DNA of 64,000 bases from Aptenodytes patagonicus (lineage: Eukaryota; Chordata; Aves; Sphenisciformes; Spheniscidae). The notes under the pieces were generated by a model, which did no database searches, was not told the DNA's origin, and saw only the letters and a list, made by a program, of their open reading frames with translations. The position numbers and the translations under genes were made by a program. Shown here in pieces: positions 38,901-51,930 of the stretch; position 1 is the first letter of the stretch; each line of letters starts with the position of its first letter. The DNA is taken from contig NC_134951.1 in NCBI RefSeq assembly GCF_965638725.1, positions 23,815,746 to 23,879,745 of the forward strand, given 5' to 3'.

Positions 38901-39917
38901 TGATGCACTGCAGTATATTTGGTTCCACGATATATCTAATTACACAATTTGACATTAAGACAGTGTCTTAATCTCCTTGTGCCTTAACATACTTCAACAG
39001 TTCAAGCATGAGATACTTGGTTTTACCTCTGTTTTACTTTCAAATCATCACATTGTAAGCTTTAGTCAGATGTGTAAAAAAATACCTGTGATACTGCCAA
39101 AATATTTTGTTTCACCATAAATATTATAGTCCAAGTCCTTAGGTCCCAACACAGACTTGGAAGCCAGTTATATCCTGCAAGGTTTGGGAACTGGAATATT
39201 CTCTGCAAGTTGTAGAGCAACAATAAAATGCCTCATACTGCTATGCAACTAAAGGCTTCAAATAAGGCATGGACATTAGTATATGCTAAAATCCCACTGA
39301 CTTCTGAGGGATTTGCATGTGTTTTATGTCAGGCATGTTTTTGTTGAATCTTTGTCCTTTGAGATGTACTAGCCTGAGTTAATGTACTGCCTACACCAAA
39401 GAAGAGGGTAGCTCATGTAGACATGTATTCAACAGGTCTGCTCTTGTTCAACCTGAAAATCTCCTTCTGTAGAAACACAGAGTTTCTAGAACATAGCTTT
39501 GCAGTGCCCAGGAGAGTCTTCCTGCTATTCCCAGACATCCTAGATTCTCTTCCTTCCCCTAGTAAAAGGATCATTTGAGCTGTCTTCTGCTCTTGCTGGC
39601 TGTGTCAGGAAAGGCGAGTGCACAGAATCTGTCTCATATGCAGACACATTATTCACCAGACAGGGACAATAAAATTGTTCATATCTGAAAGAGGACAGAA
39701 AATAAGCAGATATTATCATTCAGAATTGGAGATATGTCCTGAAATACAAAGGCTCACATTAGGATTTTTTTTTCTCTCTCTGTGCACTGTTGCCACGAAG
39801 AAGCTTACAATATCTTATAAATACCTCCTAAGGCTGGAAAAGTAAGGCAGTGTCAGGAAGCAGACATGACTGCAAAGTCATTTTTACAGGCTTTGAAAAC
39901 TACATAATACATAAACT

Positions 39918-39921
<4 letters not shown>
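32961..39921. other. Intergenic, nothing firmly recognised
   Basis: About 7 kb without a gene. Homopolymer runs occur (T-run near 33830-33844, A/C-rich run near 34086-34106). Scraps at about 38002-38050 (GGCCTGATTCTTCAAGG) and 39291-39320 resemble an old amniote palindromic repeat family (see findings). The rest is unassigned. Confidence 0.45.

Positions 39922-39968
<47 letters not shown>
39922..39968 (+). repeat. (TAA)n microsatellite
   Basis: Uninterrupted trinucleotide TAA repeat, about 15-16 units, between ACTACAT and GGATTTTTTTAG. Length polymorphism is likely. No nearby gene. Confidence 0.97.
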
Positions 39969-40238
39969 GGATTTTTTTAGATAAAAGCAAATCCAAGGAC
40001 AGTCCTGGGAAGGCAGGGTTGACACACCACGTGTTTTGCTGGATTTAGATTGTGAATGCTTTGAATATTAATAAATGCTTATAAGAGTTAAGAATGATTA
40101 TTGCTGCACATTCATAAGGAAGTCCCTTCCTTCTCAACAGTACTAATAGCATTTGCAGTGCTGAGACTCATAAAGCATTACTGTTGGCTTTTAGGATGAT
40201 TCATAGGCCTATTTTAACAGAGCGGTATCTTCGCATAG

Positions 40239-40370
40239 CATTGGGAGTCAGCAGTTCCTCCCTTCTGATCTGGGCTCCGATACAAAATTTCTTTATAGCC
40301 TTGAGCAGTTCACTTAATCTTTCTGCCTCATACTCCACATCTGTGAAATATGAAGTTACCATATTCACCC
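40239..40370 (+). repeat. MIR/core-SINE-like relic
   Basis: Shows, in order, ATTGGGAGTCAGCAGTTCCT, CTGATCTGGGCTCCGATAC, TTGAGCAGTTCACTTAATCT, TCTGCCTCATACTCCACATC and TGTGAAATATG. This parallels the MIR-type sequence 'gggagtcaggagtcctggg ... ccttgggcaagtcacttaacct ... gcctcagtttccccatctgtaaaatg'. Same orientation as the relic at 32762-32960. Diverged; subfamily unknown. Confidence 0.6.
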
Positions 40371-40907
40371 AACAGTAAAGAAAGGTCATTGTTTCTCTCC
40401 TCCAAAAATATTTCCCTTAGGACATACCTCACCTCAAAGTCACATGAGAACTGAAAGTTATCGTGTGGATTGTGAACCTTTGAGACTGGGTTAAAAATTT
40501 GCCTGTGCTTGATACTACAGAATTTCTCTCCACGGAAATACGTACTGGCAAGCTCGGAACCTGAATCCTGGATACACACATTATCTGGCCATAGCAGACC
40601 TGAATATAGATAATGTGGATGCTTAGTGAGCTGCTGCTTGAAGGTGGAAGGAAGAGTCCACTTAAAAGACAATATAGATGCAGCTCTTGCAGTTGGGAAG
40701 ATGGCTTCCGTGCCTACATTCCAAATCTCTACTCTACTGTATGATTTTATACCAAGAAAGCAGGTAATTCTCACCCTGTCCCCCCAAAAGATCTCTTTAT
40801 AGTCTTTTATTGTGAAGCCATGAGCACTGCTGTGGTTTTAGTCCTGCAGAAAACTCTGCAGCCTGCTAATTCAGTCAATGCCCACTTTGTTTTACAGGAA
40901 AATCATT
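40371..40907. other. Intergenic, nothing recognised
   Basis: A+T-rich stretch between a SINE relic and the 80-bp tandem duplication. A minus-strand open frame of 148 codons (40328-40774) overlaps the SINE relic and has no motif. Confidence 0.45.
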
Positions 40908-41060
40908 CATAGCCCAGAATAATATTCTACAAAAGAAATAGGATCTTTTTTTCTTTCAAAATAGTAGCAATATTAAAAGGATAGCTCCATAGCCCAGAAG
41001 AATATTCTACAAAAGAAATGAGATTTTTTTCTTTCAAAATGGTAGCAATATTAAAAGGAT
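40908..41060 (+). repeat. 80-bp tandem duplication, two copies
   Basis: Copy 1 (40908-40987) and copy 2 (40988-41060) both begin CATAGCCCAGAA and contain AATATTCTACAAAAGAAAT, a T-rich run and TAGCAATATTAAAAGGAT. They differ by a handful of substitutions and small indels, so the event is fairly recent compared with the decayed repeats nearby. Confidence 0.93.
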
Positions 41061-44000
41061 ATATTTGTGAATAGTCTAGGAATTTTACTCCACATTTTGT
41101 TAATCCTTAAATAGTCCATTCTTCTATTCTTTAAAGGTCCAATGTTCCCATTTACTGCAGAAATCGCATTATGGTACCACAGAACTAATGACTCATTAGC
41201 ACTCATGGGACATTGACAGTTATAGGATGCTCCATAAATGACACCATTGGGAACCTGGCAAGTTCAAATGAGAGTGTACTGGGTCTGGCTGGGATGGAGA
41301 ACTTTATCCTAAAAATCACCACAGTGAGAAAGATGTATTCAGAAAAATTATCCTAAACCAATGAGCAGTGAGGATTAGGGAAGTTTCCCTGAGTGGCTGG
41401 GAAGTCCTTTACAGATATATCCATGCTACTGCCCCAACATGGTATCTCAAGTGCATCAGGAAAGGAAAAGGAACTGCCAGCATCAGAAATTCACATCCTT
41501 CTGTTCCTCTGCACTGGCTAATGACACCGACCAAACCAAAAGGTTTAGACCATTGTGAAAGAAGAAGTGCAGCTGTGATCTCTTCTCCTTGAACCAATGC
41601 TACAATTTCATCTCTCTGCAGTCTTTCAGTCTTTTTTTTTTTAATTAGATGAGTCATACAACATAGTGTCTACTAGTATGTTGCAGAGATAGAAATGAAA
41701 ATTTGATCTGTAAATTCTACAAATGTATTTGATCATTGTAAAACTGCTCTCAAGCTCTACGCATACATGGATTTGTTTTGAAGTTGAGGAGCAACGGCGT
41801 GGAGCCTTTGACCTTCAGACCCTCTGTAATCATCCAGTCAGTAAAAGCTGCATTTAGCCTTTGTTTAGACTGAGGAACCTCTAATAAATATTCTTTCATG
41901 GGAGGGCATAGCTATAAGCTTTTCTAGTAGATTTAGATCAGATTGTCTACGTTCTATATCTTGATAGCAGAAACATATGGTACTCTAAACATGCTTTATT
42001 TTTTTCTAATTTCATGCAAAATCTATTCTAAAAAATAATCTCTGTGATTCTCCTTCATTCAATTCCTTGAATAATGTTTATTTTTACTGGTTGAGAATCC
42101 ACTATTTCTAATGTATACTGTTGCCATCTAGTGTCAAAAAAACAGCGGTGTATTTAAAGTTCTATTTTCCATTTTTATGAGGTTAAGCACGTATTTGTAT
42201 GTCTCCACTAATCTTTAAATTAGTTTGATTCTCTTCTGTATCCATTCTTTTCACCTTATCGACCATTTGTGGTAAAGGCCACCCAGCTTCTACCAAGTCT
42301 ACTGCATAACTTCTCCAAGGTCAGCTAGTAGGAATCAGTGCTTTGGTTTCAATTCTGTTGGGCCACCTAGTCATGGTACAGTTGGGAACTATGGCAGAAA
42401 CTGAAATTGTTCCCCAGGAGCTGGGAGGCATATGGGATGTCCTGCAGGAAAATCAAGGGTGATCACAGAAGGAGTGAATCTCACCTAACGAGACATATTT
42501 ACAATGTAGACATTTACCTTTTAGGCTCCCTCTCCAGTCATTGGAAAGACACAGGCACTCTCAGGGAACAATTAAACTCATCCTAAAGCAGAAGCGTAAA
42601 ACAGGTCAAATTACTGATGTGCCTTAAAACTGCCTATTCCCCCCTCCCTGCCCCAAGTATATAGACAGCATCAGGTAGCAAGCTCAGGTAGAGATATCTA
42701 AACTAGAGATGGCTAAAGTCAGATGAGATTAATCCTACCTTAACTCATTCTCATGAGGTCTGGAAAGAATTTACTAACTGTCCAAATTTGGACTTGAGCC
42801 TGTAATTTAAATAGGCCTGTTCTGAATATTCCTCTGAGTGGTAATGAGATTTTTGAGTTATGTGCTCACTGAAGGCATCTAGTATCCTCTAAATCTTTTC
42901 TAATAATTTCAAGAGAGGTCTACAGAACACTGGAGGAGGAAGGACAATTTGATTACATAATTGATTAAAGTGAAGATACAGCAAAGCTGCCAAGACAATC
43001 CCTTCAGACCTGGAACCCCAAAGCACAATACAACCCAATAATTCATCCTAATGGCAAGTAACTGCAGAAGAGGGATCCAGTTGTGGCATTTTCCTGTAAT
43101 ATTTAGAAAGACAGCAGAAAGGTTTTTGGTTTTGTTTTTTTTTTTTTAAGCCAACATTTTTCATAGAATTGAATCTACATTAAAAGAGAAATTTTGGCTC
43201 ACTCTAGTCTTGCCACTGATTTCAGTGAGATCAGGACTGCAGTGTTACTGCTGCCTACTCTATCAAGTAGCTAAAACTTATGGAGCACAGTGATATATGA
43301 GGGAGCATATGAGGTGAAAGCTTAAGCCAAAAGAGAGGGTGTCTTGGAAAGAGTAAGATTCAAGAAATGTGCCACTTTTTCCTCTCTTTTCTGTCAAGTG
43401 TTCCTGTCTGACGATTAAATGTACACTCCCAGGTCTCATAATTCCTATGACTCTCCCCACACGTGTTTAAATTTCTGTTAACACAGTTAGCTCTGCTTCC
43501 ATATGGCACAGCAGCGGCACTTAGTTGCTGTGATTAACTCTAAGCATTGGCTGGGAAGGTAAATGAAAAGGCATGCTTTCTGCTGAAGCAATTTGTCAGT
43601 GAAGTACTGCAAGCCATATGTTTCTCTATCTTCTTCCAAATATTTGTGCTGATGTTGCTAGAAGGCTATTTCATCCAAGGAAAAGGAGATGCATGATAGG
43701 TTGTGCCGTGATAGATTAGTGAAAGTATATAGCACTTGCCTAATGCATTTTCATCCTCTGAACTCAGTGCTTTACAGCCACTGAGCTGCTGCCGCCACTA
43801 GAATTCATCAGGCTATTCCTCCCACCACCTGGACTGCCAGTTTGCGGGGCCCATTACATTCTTGCAGTGTTGGAAGCTGTGAAGTTTGTGCTAACATCTA
43901 TCTCTTGATGGACTTTATGCTCAAAGCATCTACATACTACATAAAATTTAAAAAAAAAATCAGATCAGTGGCTGGTACTGCATTAAATTAAGTGGATGAC

Positions 44001-47000
44001 CTCAAGTAACGGTAAATAATTTCAGATTGGTTTTAATTCAGTAACTTTTCTAACACGAAAATAAAATAAATTCTCCAGACTGGCACAGACTTATTTGAAA
44101 AATCCTGTCTTTATCTCTTTATGTCTACAATTAACGTGCTGCCTCTCTTTCTACCACATTTATATCCGCTAGGATACAATAAAAGGTGAGGATAAGGATG
44201 CACTGGTCTTAGGTAAGGAGGATAAAAACCATACAGAGCGCTCTGTCACCTGTCTCATTCCTCCTTCTTCACCCACAGGAAGATTCTGCCAACTTCTGGA
44301 TTCGTGTTACGAGCAAATGTCCAGGCAGTTCAACTCCATTGGCACCGAAGAAGACTGCAAGACCAGAACATGCCAAGTACAAGGCTTTGAACCAGGTCCC
44401 GTGAAAATCATGCCACATTGCTAGCCACGTTGACTCATCAGTTAGGGCAAAATTATGGGTGGAAACTGCCTTCAGCATCCTCATGGGAAAGGCACTGGAC
44501 TTAAGATGGTGTTGTCAGTGCCAATTTACCTTCTGCGATCAGATGAAAAGTACTAGGAGCTGGATGTTCTAGATGTGCAGTTGCTGCAAGAGCCGTGAGA
44601 TGTGACTGAGGCTGCGCTGAGAAATAAATGGGAGCTTTTTTAAAAGTACATAGCCTAAATCTTGTATCCACATCCACAAGCATTGGGCTCCATAACGTGG
44701 GGGTTCCACTGATTCTGGGAGCAGATATTTTGGCAAATAGCTTTTCCAGTGTGACAGAACCATAACGTTATGGAATAACATAGCCTGTATTCAAGAGATG
44801 ATGCAGCTCCTACTTAACTTCTTACACAACAGCATCTTGGGGCCAGTCTTCACCCTGCCAAATTCTGACTGAAGTTACTGAGCCCAGTTCATCTCAAAGA
44901 TGTAATCTCTACAGCACGACTTAATTCCAGTTACTGTCATGGGATTAACACTCCCTAACACAGGTAGTATCATATAACAAGCATGCAAGTGACTACCAAA
45001 GGAATAAGCATCCAAAATGGTAGTTATAGCCAGATGAAACTTCATCTGTCACTATAGAACCTCAACCTAGCACAGCTTTAAGGATTGAAAAAACACTTTT
45101 CCCCTGACCCTCCTACCTCTACTATGCCAAATACAATTTGTACAGATCCCAACTCTGGAGCTGAAAGATCAAGTATCTAAGTTATAAATTACTTCTTTGT
45201 TCATATTTTTTATTTAATTAAATGGATAAAATATAACTATGCTATAAAATAGAGACACAAAAATAGTACATGGCATGCATTTACATTTTAGAACTGCCAG
45301 CAAATTTAATCAGGAAATTATCTCCTTAATATAAATGAATACAGGAAAGCAATTAACTGTTTTTAATTTAGCAACAACAAATTGTAATATCTTTCAGACA
45401 GGTAAATCAGAATGATGTGCTAACTCTAATGATCAATAGGTAACTTCTGCATCCTCCCAAAGTTGAAGAATTAATATAAGGGTAGCGGTTAACAGCAACA
45501 ATTAATTATTAGTACAATCATAAATACGTTCTGTTAAGCGTATTGATTTAAATGTGATGAAGATCCCATAGAACAGAATTCCATGGGGTGCAATCCTGCT
45601 GCTGTTACCTAGGCAAAATTCGTTTCAGTATTTTTCACAACTGGTGGCATCACAGAACCAGACCTTTATAACAATTATAAAATATAAAGGATCTGACTGG
45701 GCCACCTTTAACCAAGTCAGCTATATCTTTAAACAAATTGGCTACATCTTTACTGCACTCTATAGAGTGCTCCAAATTCCAGTTCATCCCAAAGACCTAC
45801 TGCTAGTGATTAGGAATGACTGCTGATCTCCCCCATTATATGAATCCTTCAGTTTTGGGAAAGTGAAACAATTACATATAGACCATTAGAGACAGCACAT
45901 CTTTCTGATTTACATACTGCCCTCACAGTCAGCCTGCATTCTGGTTTTTTTCTATGAAGGATCCTTAGGAGGAACATCCAAAGCCTGCAGAGTGCCAGAT
46001 CCACACAGCAGGTGATGCGCCTTGCAGGATGTTTTAAGCACTGTACACACCCAAAGTTTCCTTTGGGGGATACTAGTGGCATACATCAGAGAGATCCAAG
46101 ATGCCTGTTATGTTACGTCAGATGTAAAAGAATGCCATTTTGCCCTAAATGCCCAGCTGTTTAATATGACAGTGTGGATGCAGTCATTGGGTACCATTTT
46201 GTTTTCTCAAAGGGCACACAGGATGATCTAGATGCTAAACACCGTATCTCCAAAAGAGCAGAGAAAGACCACAGTCTGGAGAGACAATATTGGTCCAGGG
46301 CAGCCTTTTTCTCAGGTCAGAAATGGGAAGAACAAAAACCTCCACAGAACCCAGAAACCAACTGAAAGGAGATAGGCCACCAGCACACAGCTGTCTGCTG
46401 TGTGTGTGCAAGTCCTTTGTTTTTTACTGAGGAGCAGTGTGAGACGTACACTGTCTGAAACCTAGAAAGTCAAGGTAGGAAGAAAGAAGCAGAAGAAAGG
46501 GAAGAAAAAAATGAGAATCAAGGAAATGTGGTTCCTGTTCCATTCTCAGAGTTTTAAAGCCATTTATTTATCCTTTGGGAACAGACAGGCAATCATTGCT
46601 GCAGTAAATGTTATGTTCATTTAACTAGGATGCTTGCAGGAGAAAAATATGCAAGTGATTCTTGCCTCTAGATGGTGGGATAATTGTACACCTAGCTATG
46701 CAATGTCAGTCTAAATAGCATTCCCAGTGCTATCAGCAAGACTATTCACATTGTTTATTGGTATTTGCTAGCATAAATTTCCAACTTGAAAGGCACATTG
46801 CTCACTTCCTGCTGTTTCTCTAGTCTAATATTGGTGTTAATGAGTCAGTTTTATCTTAACAGGTTTTAAAAATAATTTAATTCTCTGCATGTTGTTTGTG
46901 TTCAAATAATGAATGAATGAAATCTACGTCTTCCAGCCCTATGTGCTTCTGAAAATGACTATGTTCAGTTTAATTATAATCCTCCTTTTTCTATCAAAAT

Positions 47001-49789
47001 GCGCCAGGAAAAAGAATTTTGCTACGCACAAGGCCTTTAACTGTTTCCTAAAAATTCCTATCCATTTCCATAGATTTTATATTTAAGATATCTATAAAAT
47101 CATAATCAAAATTTCCAATAAACATGTGAAGAAATGTACACTCAGAATCAATAGTTCTAAACCTTGCTGAGAACTGGATAAATGGTCTGCCAAGGAGTCC
47201 TGCTCTGCGTAGCAGAATAGTCCCAAGAGCTATGCATCTGAATAAAATGCAGCTTTTGTTTCTTCCTTCTTACGAGGCAAAAAAAGAAAAAAATAAAACT
47301 ACCAAGAAAACAAACTTGAAATTTGCCCGGATCTTTCATGACCGTTTTTAGTACTAGACTGGCACTGAATTCAACTATAAAGTTTAGAACTGTAGTTGCA
47401 TATATGCAGTTGCTTTTCTTCTGTATAAACAAGCCTGATTCATTTCCTGTGAAATAAAGGTCAAAATCCTCCTTGACTCCCTTGGGGCTTGGATGGCACT
47501 TAAGGAAAGCTGTCATACAAAGTGGTGTTCATATTAATACAGTAAGCAAAGAACAAATAACCGAAAGCAGGAAGTTCAACCCATAAAGCTTTGTTGGACA
47601 AACTCACAATAACAATAAAAAGCTAGCATTTCAGATTCTTCAGTAGGAAATGTGAATTTAGGGATTGCAATTACATGGTGATCAAGACTATGAATAAGGA
47701 CCATAAAAGTATATTGTGCTCCTATTTCACAAAATATATTACTTTTTAAGACTTCCTCTGTTTAGTGCTTCCAAAGGGAACTCTACAACCACAGATCACA
47801 CAGGATTACTAATCATGAGGACTACTGATGATGAGGTATAGAATTACTGATCGTGTACTAATCTCTGGTAGACTTTTGAGTAGTTAAACTAGCTGTAAAT
47901 ATATAATATATAGAGCATATATTATAGAGCAACCTTCATAATAGTCAACCTTCAGGTTTTGGTTTCATTCATTAGAATCACTTATCTTCGTATCTTTCCA
48001 AGAAAGGATAAAATTATTCTGAACCCCATCATACCTTACCAACTAAAAGCTTTGTCAGCTTGCTTGCTGTTTCATCTCTGGGTCAGATTGATAATCCCTT
48101 GGTGCCACTCTCCTTCAGCAGCACTGCAAATTACTCTATTAAAAACAAACAACATTATGTTATTTATAACCATAATTTATTTCTCAAAAAAAGCCTAATA
48201 GGCAGGCTTATATGTGCACAAAGACTAGATAAAACCACTGATTTCCAGCTGCTGTGAGGAGGTGGTGCATTTCAAATATGACAGTGACTCCCTCTGACCA
48301 AAGCCATGAGCAGCCTGAGCTCAAGAATGAACAATGGCTTTGAAGAGAAAGCCACCATAACTCAGAACCTCCTGAGAAAGGAGAGAGTGAAAATGCGAGG
48401 TTTCAAAGTCGTTACAGGACACCTGAAAGGGATGAAAGCATAAACTGTATCTATCCATTTATCTGTCACTATTAATGGCAGCCATAACACATCTCAGAGA
48501 AAGTAGCCATTAAAAACCAATCTGATACCCAAATGTCTATGATGACTCATTGCCCCAAAGCCGCTAAAACATCACTTCTTGTCAAAAAGTCACACAATTT
48601 TGTTCTTGTTTTCAATCTTAGAATGAGGTAATAAACATAACCCATGGTACTAACTACATTTGTAATAAAAAATGAGCATCAGGGCAAAGCCTGCATCCCA
48701 CAGAAGCAGACACACACGCCAGCAGAATTTACAATGCTCCAGTGTTCACCATGTGATTATCCTAAAACCCTAATTCTGCTATCTACCTTTACGGAAATAA
48801 TTGTTTTTATTTCAGCATCTCCCCTTCTTCCTTGTGCTCCTACCTCATTCTAGCCTTCTTCCCTCCTTTACATTGTCAAAATTGCAAGAACATAAGACAT
48901 GGAAACTGAAAACTACCAAAACCTCAAGAAATTAAGCCATTCAGTTCAACATTCAAAAATTTACCAGAGAAAATTTTCCAGTAAGAGTGGAAGCTTTTCC
49001 AGTTCTGAAAAATAACATAGGTATAGTATCAAAGTAGTTGAAGTAAGAAATTGGTTAGCTTGTTTTAGAAATTACTCTGGAGTCTGCTATGTCAGTGGAA
49101 AGACATGCTGGCTTTAAGGGTCTTCAATCAGATTTCTTGTTGTACAAGACCTTTTCTCTTTCCCTGCTATGCATCTGCAGTTCACTTCAGAAAGCAAACA
49201 TGAAACAGGACATTTAGGAAGCCAGAACGACACTTCTTTGACACCAGTGAGCTGAAGTGCAATAACCGAGTGTACGTGTAAACCAAGAACACATTTATTT
49301 TTACCTTGAATTACTGTAAGTTAGGATTCTGCATCTCATGTAGATGAAACACTTAGATTAAAATGTGTTTGTTGGCTTCCATTAAAACTTTTGATAAATC
49401 AGAGAGCCTGATTCTGTTCTCACACTACCATAAGCAAGACAACATAAATTGACTAACACAACTATTATTTAAGGGTGCTTCACCTGTGTAAGCAAAAGCT
49501 AAGTTCAGTTCAGTATTTTTTTTCATCAGAATGCTTTCTTTTCTATTATTTCCTGAATGTTTAGGTTTATCCAAATAATGTTACTGTTATATCAGATACA
49601 GCTTCTGCTGTTGAGATAAAGACAGTTACTGATAGCACTAGTAATTTAGTTTTTGGTTTTATGAAATTCCATTAAACAGTTATAATACAGGCATAGCTAG
49701 ATGGGATAGAAGCATACTATGGACAGACGCTTTAATTATGAGTAGATGTATAAAAGAACATCTGCAGGGAATTTCATTCTGTTTTCCAG
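41061..49789. other. Intergenic; repeat scraps only
   Basis: About 8.7 kb with no supportable gene. Scraps at about 43213-43242 and 49405-49470 (GCCTGATTCTGTTCTCACAC) look like an old amniote palindromic repeat. A 27-bp word at about 41276-41302 (CTGGGTCTGGCTGGGATGGA) recalls the start of an avian LTR but does not continue. Short open frames are motif-free. Confidence 0.45.
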
Positions 49790-50340
49790 ACCACTTCTCC
49801 AAGGTCATTTTTAATTCTTAGCGTATCTTTCCGCATTCTTAGAGATCCTGCCAGTTTCCTACCACCTACCAATTTACCATGCATACACTCTATTCTGTAT
49901 TCCAGCTCACTAAAGAGATCATGTTAGTTCCGGATTTTTCCACCAGAAGTTAAATTTACAAATTATAATTTCTTATTTCCATTTTTTCTTTTTTTTTTTT
50001 TTAGACAGACACTGTATGTGCCCTTTTGCAGTTCTGCCGTACTTCTCCAATCCTCCATATGTTTTCTGTGTAACTGCTAGTATTTTTAAGATTGCTTACT
50101 GTCTAATTAACCCAATTTATCAGGTCCAGCCAAACTGATGAACATCTAATTTCTCTAAATACTCTCTAGCTATCTTTCTCTGGAAAACCCTATTTTTCTC
50201 TATCTCTGTCTTCCTCTGGAAACCTACCCTTTGCAGCTAGCAGTTCTGTTTGTTAGCCATCTCCTTGAGTAAACACCAACGCATATCAATTTGTAGAACA
50301 GTAGACTAATAGTCTAATACTCTTCTTAGCCTTCCCAGTA
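49790..50340 (-). repeat. Ancient CR1/L3-like RT relic with internal gap
   Basis: Two decayed blocks of one old LINE in reverse orientation. Block 1 (about 49793-49937) includes CCAAGGTCATTTTTAATTCT, CTACCAATTTACCATGCATA and ACACTCTATTCTGTATTCCA, matching the palm region around the catalytic aspartates. Block 2 (about 50020-50240, weaker to 50340) includes GTACTTCTCCAATCCTCCATA, TTATCAGGTCCAGCCAAACTGATG and CATCTAATTTCTCTAAATACTC, matching the fingers region upstream in the element. Some 400 bp expected between them is lost. The order on the minus strand is correct. Confidence 0.65.
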
Positions 50341-51529
50341 CCTCTAGTAATTTTCATTCAGTTCCCTGCAGTCAGATTCAACTACATCATATAGCCCCCT
50401 TCATATACTGATTAAGCTTCTCTTTAAAATTAATTAGATTTCTTTGTTCCAATTCTTCCTATGGGAAAAGCTGAGAGAAAGAGAGAGGAAAAGGAGAGAG
50501 AATCTCTCGCCTATAACAGTTAGGTATCTCCTCATTTATAGATTAATTTTATATCTATTTTAATTATTACAATATTGTCTTCAGTTTTGATCCATTTGCT
50601 CCTCGAGCTGTACATCCCTAGCTTTTGCTGCAGCGATCACTTTCTCTTATGAACATATTTGAAACCACTGATCTAAAACAATTTATTGGTTGTATGGATG
50701 CATACAAATATGGTGGAAACAGCTGGTAACTTACCAATACGGGAAGTCTGCGTCTAAAAATTGTTTTTTTTCTGATTAAAGGTTTCAAGTAGAAGGTTAG
50801 AAAATCTCTGGCCATCCTTCATTAGCTTAAAAGCAATGAACCTCACTTTTATAAATAATTTCTTACCGACTTCTATAGCTTGAACTGCCACGAAATTCCA
50901 CCTCATACAGCAAACTCCTAAACTAGTTAATTTCCTTTCTTAGTTATCTCTCTCTTATGCAGGCCAAGCTCATATTTTTTGAAAAATGAAAACTTCTTCT
51001 CCAAAACTTAGTTTTGACCTCACATTTCCCCCACTGCGAATGAGTTAGTTGCAGTATCCAACCTGTCATCGATCAAACAGTGCAATTTCTGTTGGTGTTC
51101 CAGTGCTTTCAATTTAAGATTTGTCTCAAGATATGGTACATGCTGTTTTTCAGATTGTTTCTCTGGAGTTTATAAAGTCATGTTTTTCACTGCAACACTG
51201 AAACTTCTTTTATTTCTCCCTTAAAGTTATTTCCCAGCAAACTGTTAACCATTTTTTTTCCCTAGAATAATTACCAGTTTTCAAAATCTTTGCCCTATAC
51301 TATGTAGTGTTTCTTTCAACCAAAATAAACCTGTTTTTACACTCAACAGCGAATTATAATATAATAAAACATCTTTCATATTAAAATTCTACATCCAACA
51401 TTGATTTGTGAATCTTTGCTGAAAATAATTACATCTTTGAATGTAATTGTTAATAACCTACTGTATATCTGTGAATTCATTTTTTCACAAAGCTCATACA
51501 AGATGTTTCTTTTCATAAAGGCTTTCCAT
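50341..51529. other. Intergenic, nothing recognised
   Basis: A+T-rich. A purine run (GAGAGAAAGAGAGAGG) lies near 50471-50500. It may hold further decayed LINE sequence that I cannot align. Confidence 0.4.
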
Positions 51530-51930
51530 TCCCCACGGTCTTCGGAGAGCAATTTGTCCGATTACATCACCTCCCTGCGGACTGGGGAGCCGAGAGGGAT
51601 CCCGGGGCCGGCAAGGCCGGGGCCTCGCCAGCCAGGGCCTGTCTGCACGAGGCAAGCAGATGAGGGCAGGCTCACAGATGGTGGCCAGCTTCAACCAAGC
51701 GTCCAGATCATCAGGCACGTGGTGAGGCAGGTCCAAGGTCAAGATGGGAAGTCAGTCTGCAGGTCTAGGTTGGGGCCCAGCCCAGCAGGTTACATGGCCA
51801 GGCCAGGCTGGTTCCCCACAGCGCTGTCGGGAGCCTCTCTCCACCGTCCCCGGAGGGAAGGGGGCTGCCCTGGGCTGCACCACCTCTGAGTCGGCCCTGA
51901 GCCCCAGCAGAAAGCCTCCAGGAAGGGGGA
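51530..51930. repeat. G+C-rich island of unknown origin
   Basis: About 400 bp of G+C-rich, moderately CpG-containing sequence sharply set in A+T-rich DNA. It contains GGGATCCCGGGGCCGGCAAG, recurring GGTCCA/CAGGTC words and GGCCAGGCCAGGCTGG. A frame stays open for 162 codons on plus, with compositional G/P/R-rich content and no domain. No convincing splice sites, and no promoter-type CCAAT box or paired GC boxes. It could be the 5' region of an old retroelement, a degenerate minisatellite or an orphan CpG island. Similar words occur at 24841-25142. Confidence 0.4.

Noticed and set aside
41276-41302. Word resembling the start of a common avian ERV LTR (GGGTCTGGCTGGGATGGA)
   Set aside because: Similarity stops after about 27 bp and nothing downstream fits, so chance or an unidentifiably small scrap.
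44270-44480. Possible exon after a pyrimidine-rich CACCCACAG acceptor-like site
   Set aside because: No recognisable protein, no matching donor with a long open frame.
51401-51889. 162-codon plus-strand frame over the G+C-rich island
   Set aside because: Open because of base composition; G/P/R-rich translation without a domain.
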